In this document: one piece after another, positions 45,400-54,692 of the stretch | Numbering within the stretch: position 1 is the stretch's first letter | Layout of the letters: each line of letters begins with the position of its first letter | Source: Nitrospira sp. | GTDB lineage: Bacteria; Nitrospirota; Nitrospiria; Nitrospirales; Nitrospiraceae | Direction of reading: 5' to 3' | NCBI GenBank assembly: GCA_022843785.1 | Contig: JALHMZ010000012.1 | Location: 62,001-126,000, forward strand | Length of the DNA: 64,000 bases | The notes under the pieces: model-generated | The model's input: only the letters and a program-made list of their open reading frames with translations | Told to the model about the DNA's origin: nothing | The model's database searches: none | Translations under genes and position numbers: made by a program

Positions 45400-46125
45400 A
45401 TGATGTCTGGTTCTGACTTCAACATTCTGAAAGAACGTCTCGCCGCCGCGCGATCGATTACGGTCCTCACCGGCGCCGGCATTTCTGCTGACAGCGGCGT
45501 GCCGACCTTTCGCGGGACAGAGGGCCTGTGGCGAAACTTTCGGGCCGAAGATCTGGCCACGCCGGAAGCCTTTGACCGGGACCCCCGGCTGGTGTGGGAA
45601 TGGTATAACTGGCGCCGCGAGTTGATCGCCACCAAGAAACCCAATCCTGCTCACGACGCCATCGCAGAATTGGAACGGCGTTGCGCGCAGTTCTGGCTGA
45701 TCACACAAAACGTCGACGGATTGCACCGGACGGCAGGATCACAACGGCTGTCCGAGATTCATGGCAACATTTGGATGGTGCGCTGCACGGCATGCGGGCA
45801 GGTTACAGAGAATCGGGACGTTCCGATTCACATCCTCCCGATATGCCGAGACTGCCGGAACCTTCTTCGACCCCATATCGTCTGGTTCGGCGAATCCCTG
45901 GCCGAGGAAGATCTACAGCGCAGCTATACCGCGCTTCAGGCAAGTGACCTGTGCCTTGTCATCGGCACCTCCGGAGTAGTCTATCCGGCTGCTGGCTTTG
46001 CCTCGATTGCGAAAGAAGCCGGCGCGTTCGTGGCCGAAATCAATCTGGACCAAACTCCCCAAACCGATCTCGTCGATCTCTCTCTACAGGGGCGAGCGAA
46101 AGACCTTGTGCCGCTGCTTCTATAG
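45400..46125 (+). CDS. cobB: Sir2-family NAD-dependent protein deacylase
   Basis: A 241-aa protein with GAGIS (25-29), QNVD (103-106), the catalytic His121 in EIHGN, and zinc cysteines at 129, 132, 149 and 152. Tyr69 and Arg72 in EWYNWRRE match the acyl-binding pair of SIRT5-type enzymes, so it probably also removes succinyl or malonyl groups. The gene stands divergent from the reductase. Its stop overlaps the end of the HAD gene by six bases. Confidence 0.93.
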   Translation: MMSGSDFNILKERLAAARSITVLTGAGISADSGVPTFRGTEGLWRNFRAEDLATPEAFDRDPRLVWEWYNWRRELIATKKPNPAHDAIAELERRCAQFWLITQNVDGLHRTAGSQRLSEIHGNIWMVRCTACGQVTENRDVPIHILPICRDCRNLLRPHIVWFGESLAEEDLQRSYTALQASDLCLVIGTSGVVYPAAGFASIAKEAGAFVAEINLDQTPQTDLVDLSLQGRAKDLVPLLL

Positions 46126-46845
46126 CCGACCAATCAGGGGCATCAATTCATCGAGGGATTGAATCGTCCGGACTCCCGAATGCTGTGGCGTGCCCTGACG
46201 ATCGAGCAGGACAGCATGGAGCCCAGCTTTCTCCGCGCCTTCGACATCCTCCCGCAAACTGTCCCCGACATGCAGCGCCTCCTCCGGATCGACGGCATGT
46301 TTGTCCAGGGCCAGCTGAAATATCTTCGTTGCTGGCTTTGCGGCCTGCGCCAGACTGGAAATCGTGATCGTATCGAAGAGATCGGCAATACCCAATCCCC
46401 GCATCACCGGAAACAGTCGCGAGTCGAAGTTGGAAATAATTCCCAATTCGAGGCCCGACGCCTTGAGGCTGGTCAAGGTCGAGAGCGCCTCAGGGAAAAG
46501 ACTCCATGAGCCGGCATCTTCAAATACCTCGAAGATCCGGTCGAAAAAATCATCGAATCGCTCGAACATCCCGACCCGGTAGAACACATTATGCACGACA
46601 TCGAACCACCAGAGCCGCTCGCTCTGTTTGAGCTGTGCCGGTTCGGTCGCCACAAAGATCGGAGGCGGCGCCTCTCGAAAGGCCCGGCGAAACGCCTGCC
46701 TGATAGCAGCCAGAGACTCCGGCGTTTGTGAAAAGCCGTACTGCACCGCGTAGTGAAGATAAATCTCAGCGACCGACCCCTTCACATGAAAGAGCGTGTC
46801 GGCCGCGTCGAAAAATACGACCCGGATCGGTACACCGGTCTCCAT
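46120..46845 (-). CDS. HAD-superfamily hydrolase (subfamily IA)
   Basis: A 241-aa protein with motif I FFDAADTLF near residue 11, motif II GIISNFDSRL, the lysine of motif III in AAKPATKIF, and motif IV HVGDSLREDVEGAEKAG. A helical cap follows motif I. Likely a small-molecule phosphatase; motif I reads DAADT rather than the classical DxDGT, common in the HDHD3-like group. Substrate unknown. Confidence 0.88.
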   Translation of the reverse strand: METGVPIRVVFFDAADTLFHVKGSVAEIYLHYAVQYGFSQTPESLAAIRQAFRRAFREAPPPIFVATEPAQLKQSERLWWFDVVHNVFYRVGMFERFDDFFDRIFEVFEDAGSWSLFPEALSTLTSLKASGLELGIISNFDSRLFPVMRGLGIADLFDTITISSLAQAAKPATKIFQLALDKHAVDPEEALHVGDSLREDVEGAEKAGLHAVLLDRQGTPQHSGVRTIQSLDELMPLIGRL

Positions 46846-46920
46846 GGTCTCAACACGCCTCCGAATGGTTCACTCTGCTCTTCACTGAAAGACACCCGCG
46901 CTCACTAAACAGCCGTTTTC

Positions 46921-46949
46921 TTGACAAAGAATATCCTCGCTGATAGCTT
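46921..46949 (+). promoter_or_regulatory. Candidate sigma-70 promoter of the response regulator gene
   Basis: A consensus -35 TTGACA at 46921-46926 is followed after 17 bases by TAGCTT (46944-46949), preceded by TGA as in an extended -10. The ATG lies 30 bases further on. Confidence 0.4.
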
Positions 46950-46978
46950 CGTAAAACCTATTAGATCTGGAGATTTTG

Positions 46979-48181
46979 ATGCCTTCTTCCATCTTTGTGG
47001 TCGATAGCAGCCCTGCTGTGCGACGCTTGGTTGAACAGACTTCAGCCCCTGAAGGATTTGAGGTGGTTGGATTCAACGACGGCCCGGCAGCCCTCGCCGC
47101 CGCCAAACAGGGCAACCCCTCTCTGATCATTGTGGACTACTATCTTGAAAATATGACCTTTTCCGGTTTTTGCAAAGAGATCAACAAGCTCGATAACTTG
47201 ACTGAAACCTATCTTATTTCGCTAGTCAATCAAGCAGACCACCTGGATGAGAATCTCTTTCGCTCACTGGGTGTGAAAGCGTTTCTCAAGAAACCGTTTC
47301 AGCCGGACGAGCTGCTCACGATCATCAAGCACCTCCAACAGAAACAGCAGAAAGCGGAACAGGGAGCTAAACTCAAGCGCCGCGCCTGGCCGCCGGCTGC
47401 AGCCGGGGACGACGCCGCCGAAGAAACGGGCTCCATTCAGGTTGCAACGGCCGCACCCAGTCTCTCACTCGGCCCCTCGCTCGGTGTCGCACTCAGTGCC
47501 GCACTCAGCGCGGCACCAAGCCCTGCTCCCAAGCCGGTGGAACCAGCTATCGCTCGACCCAGTACGCCGACGCCTGCTGCCCCCGTCATCCGTGCAGTAA
47601 CGGCAAGTCCCGAAGACCCGATGAAGGGCCTCTTCGACCAGCTCATGCAATCGATGACACACCAGGTCGAACACAGACTGGCCGACGTACTACCGCAGGT
47701 CATTGAAGAGAAACTGACGAGCCAGGTCCAGCCCATCGTCCAAAAGGAATTATGGACGCAACTCGGCGATGTGCTTTCTGAGGAACGTCTCGCCGCCATC
47801 ATACAGCCCATCTTGTCGCGGGAACTACCGTCCCTGCTGGGAAAAGAAATCGCAAACCAGGAGCCCATCATTCGGCAAACCATCTCCGACTTGATCGGCA
47901 CATTGGCCAAGGCGAAGCTCGACATCTGGGTGAAGGAGCAGGCCGAAACCGGCCTCCGACAACACCTAACCGACGTCATTCGTGAACAGATCGGTTCGAT
48001 CGATCAGATCGTGAAGGATGAAGTGCAGGCTACCGTACACAGGCTTGCGCTGCCGATTGTCGATGAAACCGTACGGACGGTCTCCGAGCGCGCCATCGAA
48101 CAAGCCGTACAGCACGTCGTCCCTGAACTTGCCGTACAGCACATCACCGCCGAACTGAAACGCCTGACTGCCTCCAGCTGA
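46979..48181 (+). CDS. Response regulator with long C-terminal helical domain
   Basis: A 400-aa protein; the ATG at 46979 has GGAG six bases upstream. Residues 1-120 form a receiver domain (IFVVDSSPAVRRLV, the phospho-acceptor in LIIVDYYLENM, and FLKKPFQPDELLTII with the conserved lysine). A proline- and alanine-rich linker (about 125-215) leads to some 185 residues of amphipathic helix with recurrent motifs (LPQVIEEKL, ELPSLLGKEI, HVVPELAVQHI). The output is not a DNA-binding domain; apolipoprotein-like helices or a docking scaffold are the likeliest readings. The first acidic pocket residue pair is reduced to one aspartate. Confidence 0.75.
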   Translation: MPSSIFVVDSSPAVRRLVEQTSAPEGFEVVGFNDGPAALAAAKQGNPSLIIVDYYLENMTFSGFCKEINKLDNLTETYLISLVNQADHLDENLFRSLGVKAFLKKPFQPDELLTIIKHLQQKQQKAEQGAKLKRRAWPPAAAGDDAAEETGSIQVATAAPSLSLGPSLGVALSAALSAAPSPAPKPVEPAIARPSTPTPAAPVIRAVTASPEDPMKGLFDQLMQSMTHQVEHRLADVLPQVIEEKLTSQVQPIVQKELWTQLGDVLSEERLAAIIQPILSRELPSLLGKEIANQEPIIRQTISDLIGTLAKAKLDIWVKEQAETGLRQHLTDVIREQIGSIDQIVKDEVQATVHRLALPIVDETVRTVSERAIEQAVQHVVPELAVQHITAELKRLTASS

Positions 48182-48203
48182 CGGACATACCGCTCGCCTT
48201 GCC

Positions 48204-48323
48204 CTATCCTTTTTTCCCGCGCTTTGCGGCTGCTCGTCGGGTCTTCACCAGCGTCTTCATCCGCTTCACATTCTTCAGATGCTTCCGTCTTGTCTTCCGG
48301 TCTTTCTCACGTCCTCGTGGCAT
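48204..48323 (-). CDS. AURKAIP1/COX24-type (mS38-like) 39-aa basic protein
   Basis: A minus-strand ORF of 39 residues, MPRGREKDRKTRRKHLKNV at the start and RRAAAKRGKKG at the end, preceded by GGGAG five bases before the ATG. The pattern of basic helix with RKHxKNVKRMKxLVK matches the AURKAIP1/COX24 family found in many bacteria and in mitochondrial ribosomes as mS38. A ribosome-associated role is inferred from the mitochondrial member. Confidence 0.7.
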   Translation of the reverse strand: MPRGREKDRKTRRKHLKNVKRMKTLVKTRRAAAKRGKKG

Positions 48324-48472
48324 ACCGACTCCCTACAATAAAAGTGATGGGCCCCTGCCTGACCGCGATGGTATAACACAGCCTCGGCAGGGTCACAAGC
48401 TGTGCGGCCATGCCATTTGCTGTGCCGCACAGACATGTTAAGATGCCCGCCTGTTCGATCGGCAACCTGTAC

Positions 48473-51214
48473 ATGACCACACCGCAACTCGACAAGTCCT
48501 ACGACCCCAAAGCCGTCGAATCCCGCTGGTATCAGCTCTGGAACGAGCGGGGCTACTTCCATGCGTCCCCTGAACACGCCGGCGCCCCCTATTGCATCGT
48601 CATTCCTCCGCCGAATGTGACCGGTTCGCTCCACGTCGGTCATGCGTTGAACCATTCGCTCCAAGACATCTTGATCCGGTGGCGGCGCATGCAAGGCCGC
48701 AACGTGCTCTGGCTTCCCGGCACCGATCACGCCGGGATCGCCACGCAGAACGTGGTGGAAAAACAACTCATGGCCGAAGGCCTCTCGCGGGAATCCCTGG
48801 GACGCGATCGGTTCATCGAGCGTGTCTGGAACTGGAAGGCGACATCGGGGAATACGATCGTCAGCCAGCAGAAGCAACTCGGCGAATCCTGCGACTGGGA
48901 CCGGTTGCGATTCACCATGGACGAAGGGTTATCCAAGGCCGTCATCGAGGTCTTCGTGCGCCTGCATGAAGACGGCCTGATCTATCGTGGCGAACGACTC
49001 ATCAACTGGTGCCCGCGCTGCCTGACCGCCCTTTCCGATATCGAAGTGGAACACGAGGAGGTAAAGGGAAAACTCTATCATCTCCGCTACCCCCTGGCTG
49101 ACGATCCCGGCGAGGCACTCATCGTCGCCACGACGAGGCCGGAAACGATGCTGGGAGACACGGCCGTCGCCGTACATCCGGACGATCCTCGTTATCGACA
49201 TTTGATTGGAAAGAAGGTCCTGCTTCCGCTGACGACGCGTCAGATTCCCATCGTGGGTGATTCGATCCTGGTGGATCTCGAATTCGGCACCGGCGCGGTG
49301 AAGATCACACCGGCGCATGATTTCAACGATTATGAAGCAGGCGAACGACATGCCCTGGGACGGCTGGCCATCCTGGATCATCATGCGCGACTCGACCCTG
49401 TCGGCCTGCAGCAGGCGCTGGTCGAGCCGGAATTTATCGACATGCTGAAAGGGCTTCCGGTCGCGAAGGCCCGTCTGACAGTCGAAGACCTCCTGCGCGA
49501 ACGAGGCTCCCTGACCAATATCGAAGACCACAAGATGGCAGTGGGAAAATGCTACCGCTGCAAAACGGTGGTGGAACCCTATTTGTCTCCCCAGTGGTTC
49601 GTCAAGATTCAACCGTTGGCTCAGCCGGCGATCGAAGCCGTCGAAACCGGAAAAATCCGGATCATTCCCGAAGGCTGGACCAACAACTATCTCGGCTGGA
49701 TGCGGGACATCAAAGACTGGTGCATCTCCCGCCAAATCTGGTGGGGACATCAGATTCCGGCCTGGTACTGCCTTGCTTGCAACGCACAACAGATCGTCAC
49801 CGTGGACAATCGAACCGTCATACTGCAAGGGGCCAAGCCGATCGTCTCGAAGACAACCCCGGCTCGCTGTCCTGCCTGTGGCAGCCAACAGCTTCTGCGC
49901 GATGCCGACGTGCTCGATACCTGGTTTTCGTCTGCCCTCTGGCCCTTCTCAACGCTGGGATGGCCTGATCAGACACCTGAACTCAAAACCTATTATCCAA
50001 CCTCTACCTTAGTCACCGGCCTCGATATTCTGTTCTTCTGGGTGGCCCGGATGATTATGATGGGGCTCAAGTTCATGGGCGAGGTGCCATTCAAGGACGT
50101 CTATATCCACGCCTTGGTCCGGGATGCCGAGGGCCAGAAGATGAGCAAGTCAAAAGGCAACGTGATCGACCCGCTCCACGTCATGAATCAATTCGGCACC
50201 GATGCGCTGCGGTTCACTCTGGCATCGATGGCCTCGCCCGGACGCGACATCAAGCTGGCGGAAGAACGGATCGAGGGGTATCGCAACTTTGCCAACAAGA
50301 TCTGGAATGCCGCGCGCTTCGGCCTGATGTATCTCGACGGGACACGCACCGCCCTGCCTCCGGCGCAACGAACCTTCCCCGACCGGTGGATCCTGAGCCG
50401 CCTGGAGCAGACGATCCAGACCGTGACCTCGGAGCTGGAAGCATACCGATTTGATCGCGCCGCCGGAACGCTCTACCACTTTATCTGGCACGAATACTGT
50501 GATTGGTACCTGGAATTGATCAAGCCCGTCTTGCAAGACCCCGCACATCCCGATGGGGCAGGCACCAGACAGACATTGGTCGAGACACTCGAAACGACGA
50601 TGCGGCTGCTGCATCCGTTCATGCCCTTTATTACCGAAGAGATCTGGCAGACCATTCCCCATCAAGGAGACAGCATCGTCCTCCAGAACTATCCGGTGTC
50701 GAACCGCACCTGGTCATCACCCGATACAGAACGGCAGTTTGCGCTGCTCGAACAGACCGTCGGACTCATCCGCACCGGCCGGGTTCTGTTGAATTATCCG
50801 CCGGGACAGCACATTCCGTTTTATATCGACCATGACGACCGGAATAGACATGAACAGCTCCATCAGATCCAGCAGCACCTGGCTCACCTCAGCCGTGGCG
50901 AAGCCGCCATCACGGCGTCGAAGGATTGGCCGTCGGTGAAACTGCTGCGGCTCGTCACCGAAGGCCTTTCTGTCGGAATCACGGTCTCCGGCGATGTCGA
51001 TCTGCAGAAAGCGCTCGACCGCCTGGCAAAACAACTCGCGGAGAACGACAAGGAATCTCAACGGCTCAACGGCAAACTGAACAATGCAGAGTTCGTGTCG
51101 AAGGCCCCGCCGGAGGTCATCACCGAGCACCAGGAACGCGTGCGGACGATGGCCCGCGACCGTGATCTCCTGGCCGGCAGCGCACAGCAGTTGCGCACCA
51201 TGCTGGGAACCTGA
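48473..51214 (+). CDS. valS: Valyl-tRNA synthetase
   Basis: A 913-aa class I synthetase; the ATG at 48473 gives the conserved N-terminus (TTPQLDKSYDPKAVESRWYQLW), while the frame runs on to 48410. Signatures are PPPNVTGSLHVGHALNH (HIGH), the editing domain around 200-340, KMSKSKGNVIDPL (KMSKS), and the C-terminal coiled-coil arm (LQKALDRLAKQLAENDKES). It charges tRNA-Val and edits threonine. nadC follows three bases after the stop. Confidence 0.96.
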   Translation: MTTPQLDKSYDPKAVESRWYQLWNERGYFHASPEHAGAPYCIVIPPPNVTGSLHVGHALNHSLQDILIRWRRMQGRNVLWLPGTDHAGIATQNVVEKQLMAEGLSRESLGRDRFIERVWNWKATSGNTIVSQQKQLGESCDWDRLRFTMDEGLSKAVIEVFVRLHEDGLIYRGERLINWCPRCLTALSDIEVEHEEVKGKLYHLRYPLADDPGEALIVATTRPETMLGDTAVAVHPDDPRYRHLIGKKVLLPLTTRQIPIVGDSILVDLEFGTGAVKITPAHDFNDYEAGERHALGRLAILDHHARLDPVGLQQALVEPEFIDMLKGLPVAKARLTVEDLLRERGSLTNIEDHKMAVGKCYRCKTVVEPYLSPQWFVKIQPLAQPAIEAVETGKIRIIPEGWTNNYLGWMRDIKDWCISRQIWWGHQIPAWYCLACNAQQIVTVDNRTVILQGAKPIVSKTTPARCPACGSQQLLRDADVLDTWFSSALWPFSTLGWPDQTPELKTYYPTSTLVTGLDILFFWVARMIMMGLKFMGEVPFKDVYIHALVRDAEGQKMSKSKGNVIDPLHVMNQFGTDALRFTLASMASPGRDIKLAEERIEGYRNFANKIWNAARFGLMYLDGTRTALPPAQRTFPDRWILSRLEQTIQTVTSELEAYRFDRAAGTLYHFIWHEYCDWYLELIKPVLQDPAHPDGAGTRQTLVETLETTMRLLHPFMPFITEEIWQTIPHQGDSIVLQNYPVSNRTWSSPDTERQFALLEQTVGLIRTGRVLLNYPPGQHIPFYIDHDDRNRHEQLHQIQQHLAHLSRGEAAITASKDWPSVKLLRLVTEGLSVGITVSGDVDLQKALDRLAKQLAENDKESQRLNGKLNNAEFVSKAPPEVITEHQERVRTMARDRDLLAGSAQQLRTMLGT

Positions 51215-51217
51215 CCG

Positions 51218-52087
51218 ATGGTACAGCTTCCCGCCGCAGACATCCGCCGCGCCGTTCGCCTTGGATTGGAAGAGGATCTCGGACAAGGCGATGTAACCAC
51301 CGCCGCCCTTTTCCCGAAACCGGTTCCCGCCCGCGCCGACATCCTCGCCCAGCAGCCGATCGTCGTGGCAGGGCTGGCCGCAGCCGTGCAAACATTTCTC
51401 GCGGTCGATCCGACCCTCACGCTCACAGTCGTACGGCGGGACGGCGAACCAGCCAGGACCGGCGAGCCGATCCTATCGATCGCCGGTGACGGGCGAGCCA
51501 TCCTGCAAGCGGAACGGGTCGCGCTGAATTTTCTCCAGCATCTGTCCGGGGTCGCCACACTGACACACCGGTTCTGCCGTGCGGTCAAAGGCCGTTCCAT
51601 CGACATTATGGATACACGAAAAACACTGCCCGGTTGGCGAGCCATTCAAAAATGGGCTGTCGGGCTCGGCGGCGGTGTGAATCACCGGATGTCCCTGGGA
51701 GACGGAATGTTGATCAAGGACAATCATCTGGCGCTTCTCAATCGAGGCCCACAAACGGTTCGCGCGGCATGCCGGCTGGCCAAGGCCTACAAGCCCGGCA
51801 CCATGCCGGTCATCGTCGAAGCAGAATCCCTCTCCGAAGTTCGGCAGGCCCTCGCCGGTAAAGCCGATATCATCCTCCTGGATAACATGACGCCCGCCAT
51901 GGTGCGACGCGCCGTCACGCTCATCAAGAGGCGCGCAGTCATCGAAGTCTCCGGCGGTATTACCATGAAGAATGTCCGGGCCATGGCAGCGACGGGAATC
52001 GATCGAATCTCGATCGGCGCATTGACCCACTCTGCACCGGCGGTGGCGTTGAGCCTGGTCATGACCCGGACAGGCCGGCAGCGCTGA
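51218..52087 (+). CDS. nadC: Nicotinate-nucleotide pyrophosphorylase (quinolinate phosphoribosyltransferase)
   Basis: A 289-aa protein with the NadC hallmarks LGLEEDLGQGDVTTAALFP, RVALNFLQHLSGVATLT, DTRKTLPGWRAIQKWAVGLGGGVNHRMSL and IKDNHLALL. It converts quinolinate and PRPP to nicotinate mononucleotide in NAD synthesis. It is tightly packed between valS and birA, as in many genomes. Confidence 0.95.
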   Translation: MVQLPAADIRRAVRLGLEEDLGQGDVTTAALFPKPVPARADILAQQPIVVAGLAAAVQTFLAVDPTLTLTVVRRDGEPARTGEPILSIAGDGRAILQAERVALNFLQHLSGVATLTHRFCRAVKGRSIDIMDTRKTLPGWRAIQKWAVGLGGGVNHRMSLGDGMLIKDNHLALLNRGPQTVRAACRLAKAYKPGTMPVIVEAESLSEVRQALAGKADIILLDNMTPAMVRRAVTLIKRRAVIEVSGGITMKNVRAMAATGIDRISIGALTHSAPAVALSLVMTRTGRQR

Positions 52088-52090
52088 GCC

Positions 52091-52927
52091 ATGCCGCTCT
52101 CTGCTCCGCTCACCCTCGATAATATTCGCAGCACCCTGGCAACCACCGCGTTGGGACAGTGCCTCTACCTGCATCAGGAACTCCCCTCGACCAATTCCGA
52201 AGCCTTGGCACTGGCCCACGCAGGCGCCGCCCACGGAACCGTCGTCGTCGCTGAAAGCCAATCGGCAGGAAAAGGCCGGCGGACACGCACCTGGCACTCT
52301 CCTCCCGGCGCAAACATCTATTGTTCTGTCGTGGTCCGTGGAATCGGACCGGAGTGTGCGCTGGCTGAATGGCTGTCATGGGTCCCGCTGACCAGCGCCC
52401 TGGCGGTGGCGGAAGCAGTCCAGACGGCAGCGTCGCTGTCGCTCTCCTTAAAGTGGCCGAACGACCTGCTGTTGCATGAGCGGAAAGTCGGCGGCATTCT
52501 CTGTGAGAGTTCTCATGTCTCAGCCACAGACCCGACCGTCGTGATCGGCATCGGCCTCAATGTGAATATGCCGCAGGAGTCTTTTCCCGACGACCTGCGT
52601 TCGATCGCCACATCCTTATTTGAAGTCGCGCGTCATCCAATCGACAGAAACCGGCTCATCGCTCAGCTGTTATTCGAACTCGAACAGGGCCTGAATGAGC
52701 TGCGCTCCCACGGGTCTGAACGGTTGCGCCGGGCCTACACCGCTCGCTGCAGCACCCTCGGCAGACGCGTGCGCGCACTGATGGGGCCCGGGCAGGAGCT
52801 GCTCGGCACGGCTGAATCCATCTCCACCGACGGCGCCCTGCAGATCCGGCCCACGTCCCCGTCTCCGACAAGCTTGCCGCTCATCGGCATTCGCGCGGCT
52901 GATGTGATTCATCTCAGCCGGCTCTAA
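52091..52927 (+). CDS. birA: Biotin--[acetyl-CoA-carboxylase] ligase
   Basis: A 278-aa protein with the ligase core: ELPSTNSEAL, the GKGRRTRTW biotinyl-AMP loop, LKWPNDLLLHERKVGGILCES and GIGLNVNM. The N-terminal helix-turn-helix of bifunctional BirA is absent, so it should be a ligase only, not a repressor. It starts three bases after nadC. Confidence 0.93.
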   Translation: MPLSAPLTLDNIRSTLATTALGQCLYLHQELPSTNSEALALAHAGAAHGTVVVAESQSAGKGRRTRTWHSPPGANIYCSVVVRGIGPECALAEWLSWVPLTSALAVAEAVQTAASLSLSLKWPNDLLLHERKVGGILCESSHVSATDPTVVIGIGLNVNMPQESFPDDLRSIATSLFEVARHPIDRNRLIAQLLFELEQGLNELRSHGSERLRRAYTARCSTLGRRVRALMGPGQELLGTAESISTDGALQIRPTSPSPTSLPLIGIRAADVIHLSRL

Positions 52928-52992
52928 AAAATCTTTTTTGACTCCTGTGCCCACCACAGATATCAAGGCTTTGAGGCGACACCAACGAACAC

Positions 52993-53116
52993 GCAGGATG
53001 CTCAAAAAGGCCGTCCAGCAAGGCCTCAGCGAGCGAAGAGGCGAGGCGTACGCTTCGGTACGTTGAGCCTCTGAGCGATGTGAGAACGCCGCTGGCGGAC
53101 TTTTTCAGCATCCTGC
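52993..53116. repeat. Long imperfect palindromic intergenic element (124 bp)
   Basis: Outer arms GCAGGATGCTC and its near-complement at 53105-53116 enclose a long imperfect palindrome folding on a CTTC turn near 53053 between GTACG and GGTACG. Nearly all of the sequence pairs with itself. Fragments of the same element occur at 15780-15793. It separates birA from coaX. Confidence 0.7.
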
Positions 53117-53159
53117 TAGAGAGTAGCGAAATCTTCCACCAGCCAGGTAGAATGCCGCC

Positions 53160-53951
53160 ATGCTGCTGGCCATTGATATCGGTAATACCAACGTCGTCTG
53201 GGGAATTTTTGAAGGCCGGACTCTCCTGGCCCACTGGCGAGTAGCCACCGATCCCAAGACCACCGCTGATGAGTACGGCATTCTGTGCACCAACCTGCTG
53301 GTTCGAAGCGGACGGACAGTGGAACAGATTACCGGCGCCATTATTTCCAGTGTCGTTCCCGCCCTTACGGGAACATTCGAAACGATGATCGGCACCTACT
53401 TCGCCTGCACGCCGCTGATCGTCTCCTCGGACATGGATACGGGACTGACGCTCCGATACCAGAATCCCAAAGAAATCGGGAGCGACCGCATCGTCAACGC
53501 AGCCGCCGCACATCATAAATTCCAGCGAGACCTCATCATCGTCGATTTCGGCACAGCCACGACCTTTTGCGCGGTGACACACGCCGGCGAATATCTAGGC
53601 GGAGTCATTGCGCCAGGGCTCGGCATCTCAGCGGAGGCCTTGTTCACCCGCGCAGCCAAATTGAGCAAGGTTGAGCTGGCCCGCCCCAAAACCGTCATCG
53701 GAACCGATACGGCAGGCAGCATCCAATCCGGGCTTCTCTTCGGCTACGCCGGACTCGTAGACGCCCTTGTCCAGCGAATGGAGCATGAGCTGGGCCGCCC
53801 CTTCTATGTGATTGCGACAGGCGGGTTAGCCTCGGTGGTTGCTCCGGAAACATCGTCCATTCGCAAAGTAGAACCCTTGCTGACCTTAGAGGGGCTCGAA
53901 TTTCTCTTCCGGCGCACACACGGTGCATGTTCAGACTCTGAACCTCGATAA
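53160..53951 (+). CDS. coaX: Type III pantothenate kinase
   Basis: A 263-aa protein with the ASKHA-fold signatures LLAIDIGNTNVVWGIFEG, VPALTG, a metal/ATP loop DFGTATTFCAVT and GGVIAPGLGISAEALF. It phosphorylates pantothenate, the first step of coenzyme A synthesis; coaE and panE of the same pathway also occur in this window. Confidence 0.93.
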   Translation: MLLAIDIGNTNVVWGIFEGRTLLAHWRVATDPKTTADEYGILCTNLLVRSGRTVEQITGAIISSVVPALTGTFETMIGTYFACTPLIVSSDMDTGLTLRYQNPKEIGSDRIVNAAAAHHKFQRDLIIVDFGTATTFCAVTHAGEYLGGVIAPGLGISAEALFTRAAKLSKVELARPKTVIGTDTAGSIQSGLLFGYAGLVDALVQRMEHELGRPFYVIATGGLASVVAPETSSIRKVEPLLTLEGLEFLFRRTHGACSDSEPR

Positions 53952-53996
53952 CTCATCTCCCGAGACTATTTTCCAGGACATTTCTTCCTCCTCCTG

Positions 53997-54024
53997 TTGA
54001 CTTCCCATCTCCTATGGATATCTG
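53997..54024 (+). promoter_or_regulatory. Candidate promoter of grpE-dnaK
   Basis: TTGACT at 53997-54002 and a weak TATCTG at 54019-54024, 16 bases apart, lie about 20 bases before the grpE ATG. No CIRCE or sigma-32 motif is evident. Tentative. Confidence 0.3.
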
Positions 54025-54045
54025 CTGCCCTGTATAGGTATCGAC

Positions 54046-54657
54046 ATGGACCAAGAACAGAACAATTCAGAGGAAACAGTGAATACAATCGATGGTTTAG
54101 GAAGTGGCAGCTCTGAAACAGGCGAGCCGGGCGCAACCACTGTAGATCCCATTCTTCTAGAGACACAACAGGCACTCGCCGCAAAAGCAGAGGAAGCAAA
54201 GACTTCCAACGATAAATATCTGCGATTGGCGGCGGAGTTTGAGAATTACAAGCGGATGGCTCAGCGTGATCAGAGGGACCAGATCAAATTCGGCAATGAA
54301 CAATTGTTGAAGGAATTATTGCCGGTCGTAGACAACCTGGAACGCGCGATTAAGGCGGCACGCGACGACAAAGGAGGCAGCTCAGCCGTGGTTCAGGGCG
54401 TCGATCTGACCCTCAAGCAATTGTCGAGCTGTCTCACAAAATTCGGCGTTCAGGCAGTGGAAACAGTCGGTCAGCTGTTCGACCCTGCCACGCATCAAGC
54501 AGTCTCGCATCTGCCGTCCGCGACAGTACCCCGCGATCATGTGATCGACGAGTTTCAAAAAGGCTACCGGCTGCATGATCGTATTCTCCGGGCTGCCATG
54601 GTCAGCGTCTCGGCCGGGCCAACACACACAGACGGACATGATTCAACGACGCACTAA
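54046..54657 (+). CDS. grpE: Nucleotide exchange factor GrpE
   Basis: A 203-aa protein with an acidic N-terminus, a long coiled-coil helix, the [21 protein letters not shown] segment, [16 protein letters not shown] and the C-terminal [25 protein letters not shown] beta domain that inserts into DnaK. It accelerates ADP release from DnaK. First gene of a grpE-dnaK-dnaJ set. Confidence 0.95.
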   Translation: MDQEQNNSEETVNTIDGLGSGSSETGEPGATTVDPILLETQQALAAKAEEAKTSNDKYLRLAAEFENYKRMAQRDQRDQIKFGNEQLLKELLPVVDNLERAIKAARDDKGGSSAVVQGVDLTLKQLSSCLTKFGVQAVETVGQLFDPATHQAVSHLPSATVPRDHVIDEFQKGYRLHDRILRAAMVSVSAGPTHTDGHDSTTH

Positions 54658-54692
54658 CGGAACATCGCTATCGGGAAGGAAGGAGTCTACCA

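Noticed and set aside
48199..48441. 80-codon plus-strand ORF
   Set aside because: It lies opposite the mS38-like gene and has no independent support.
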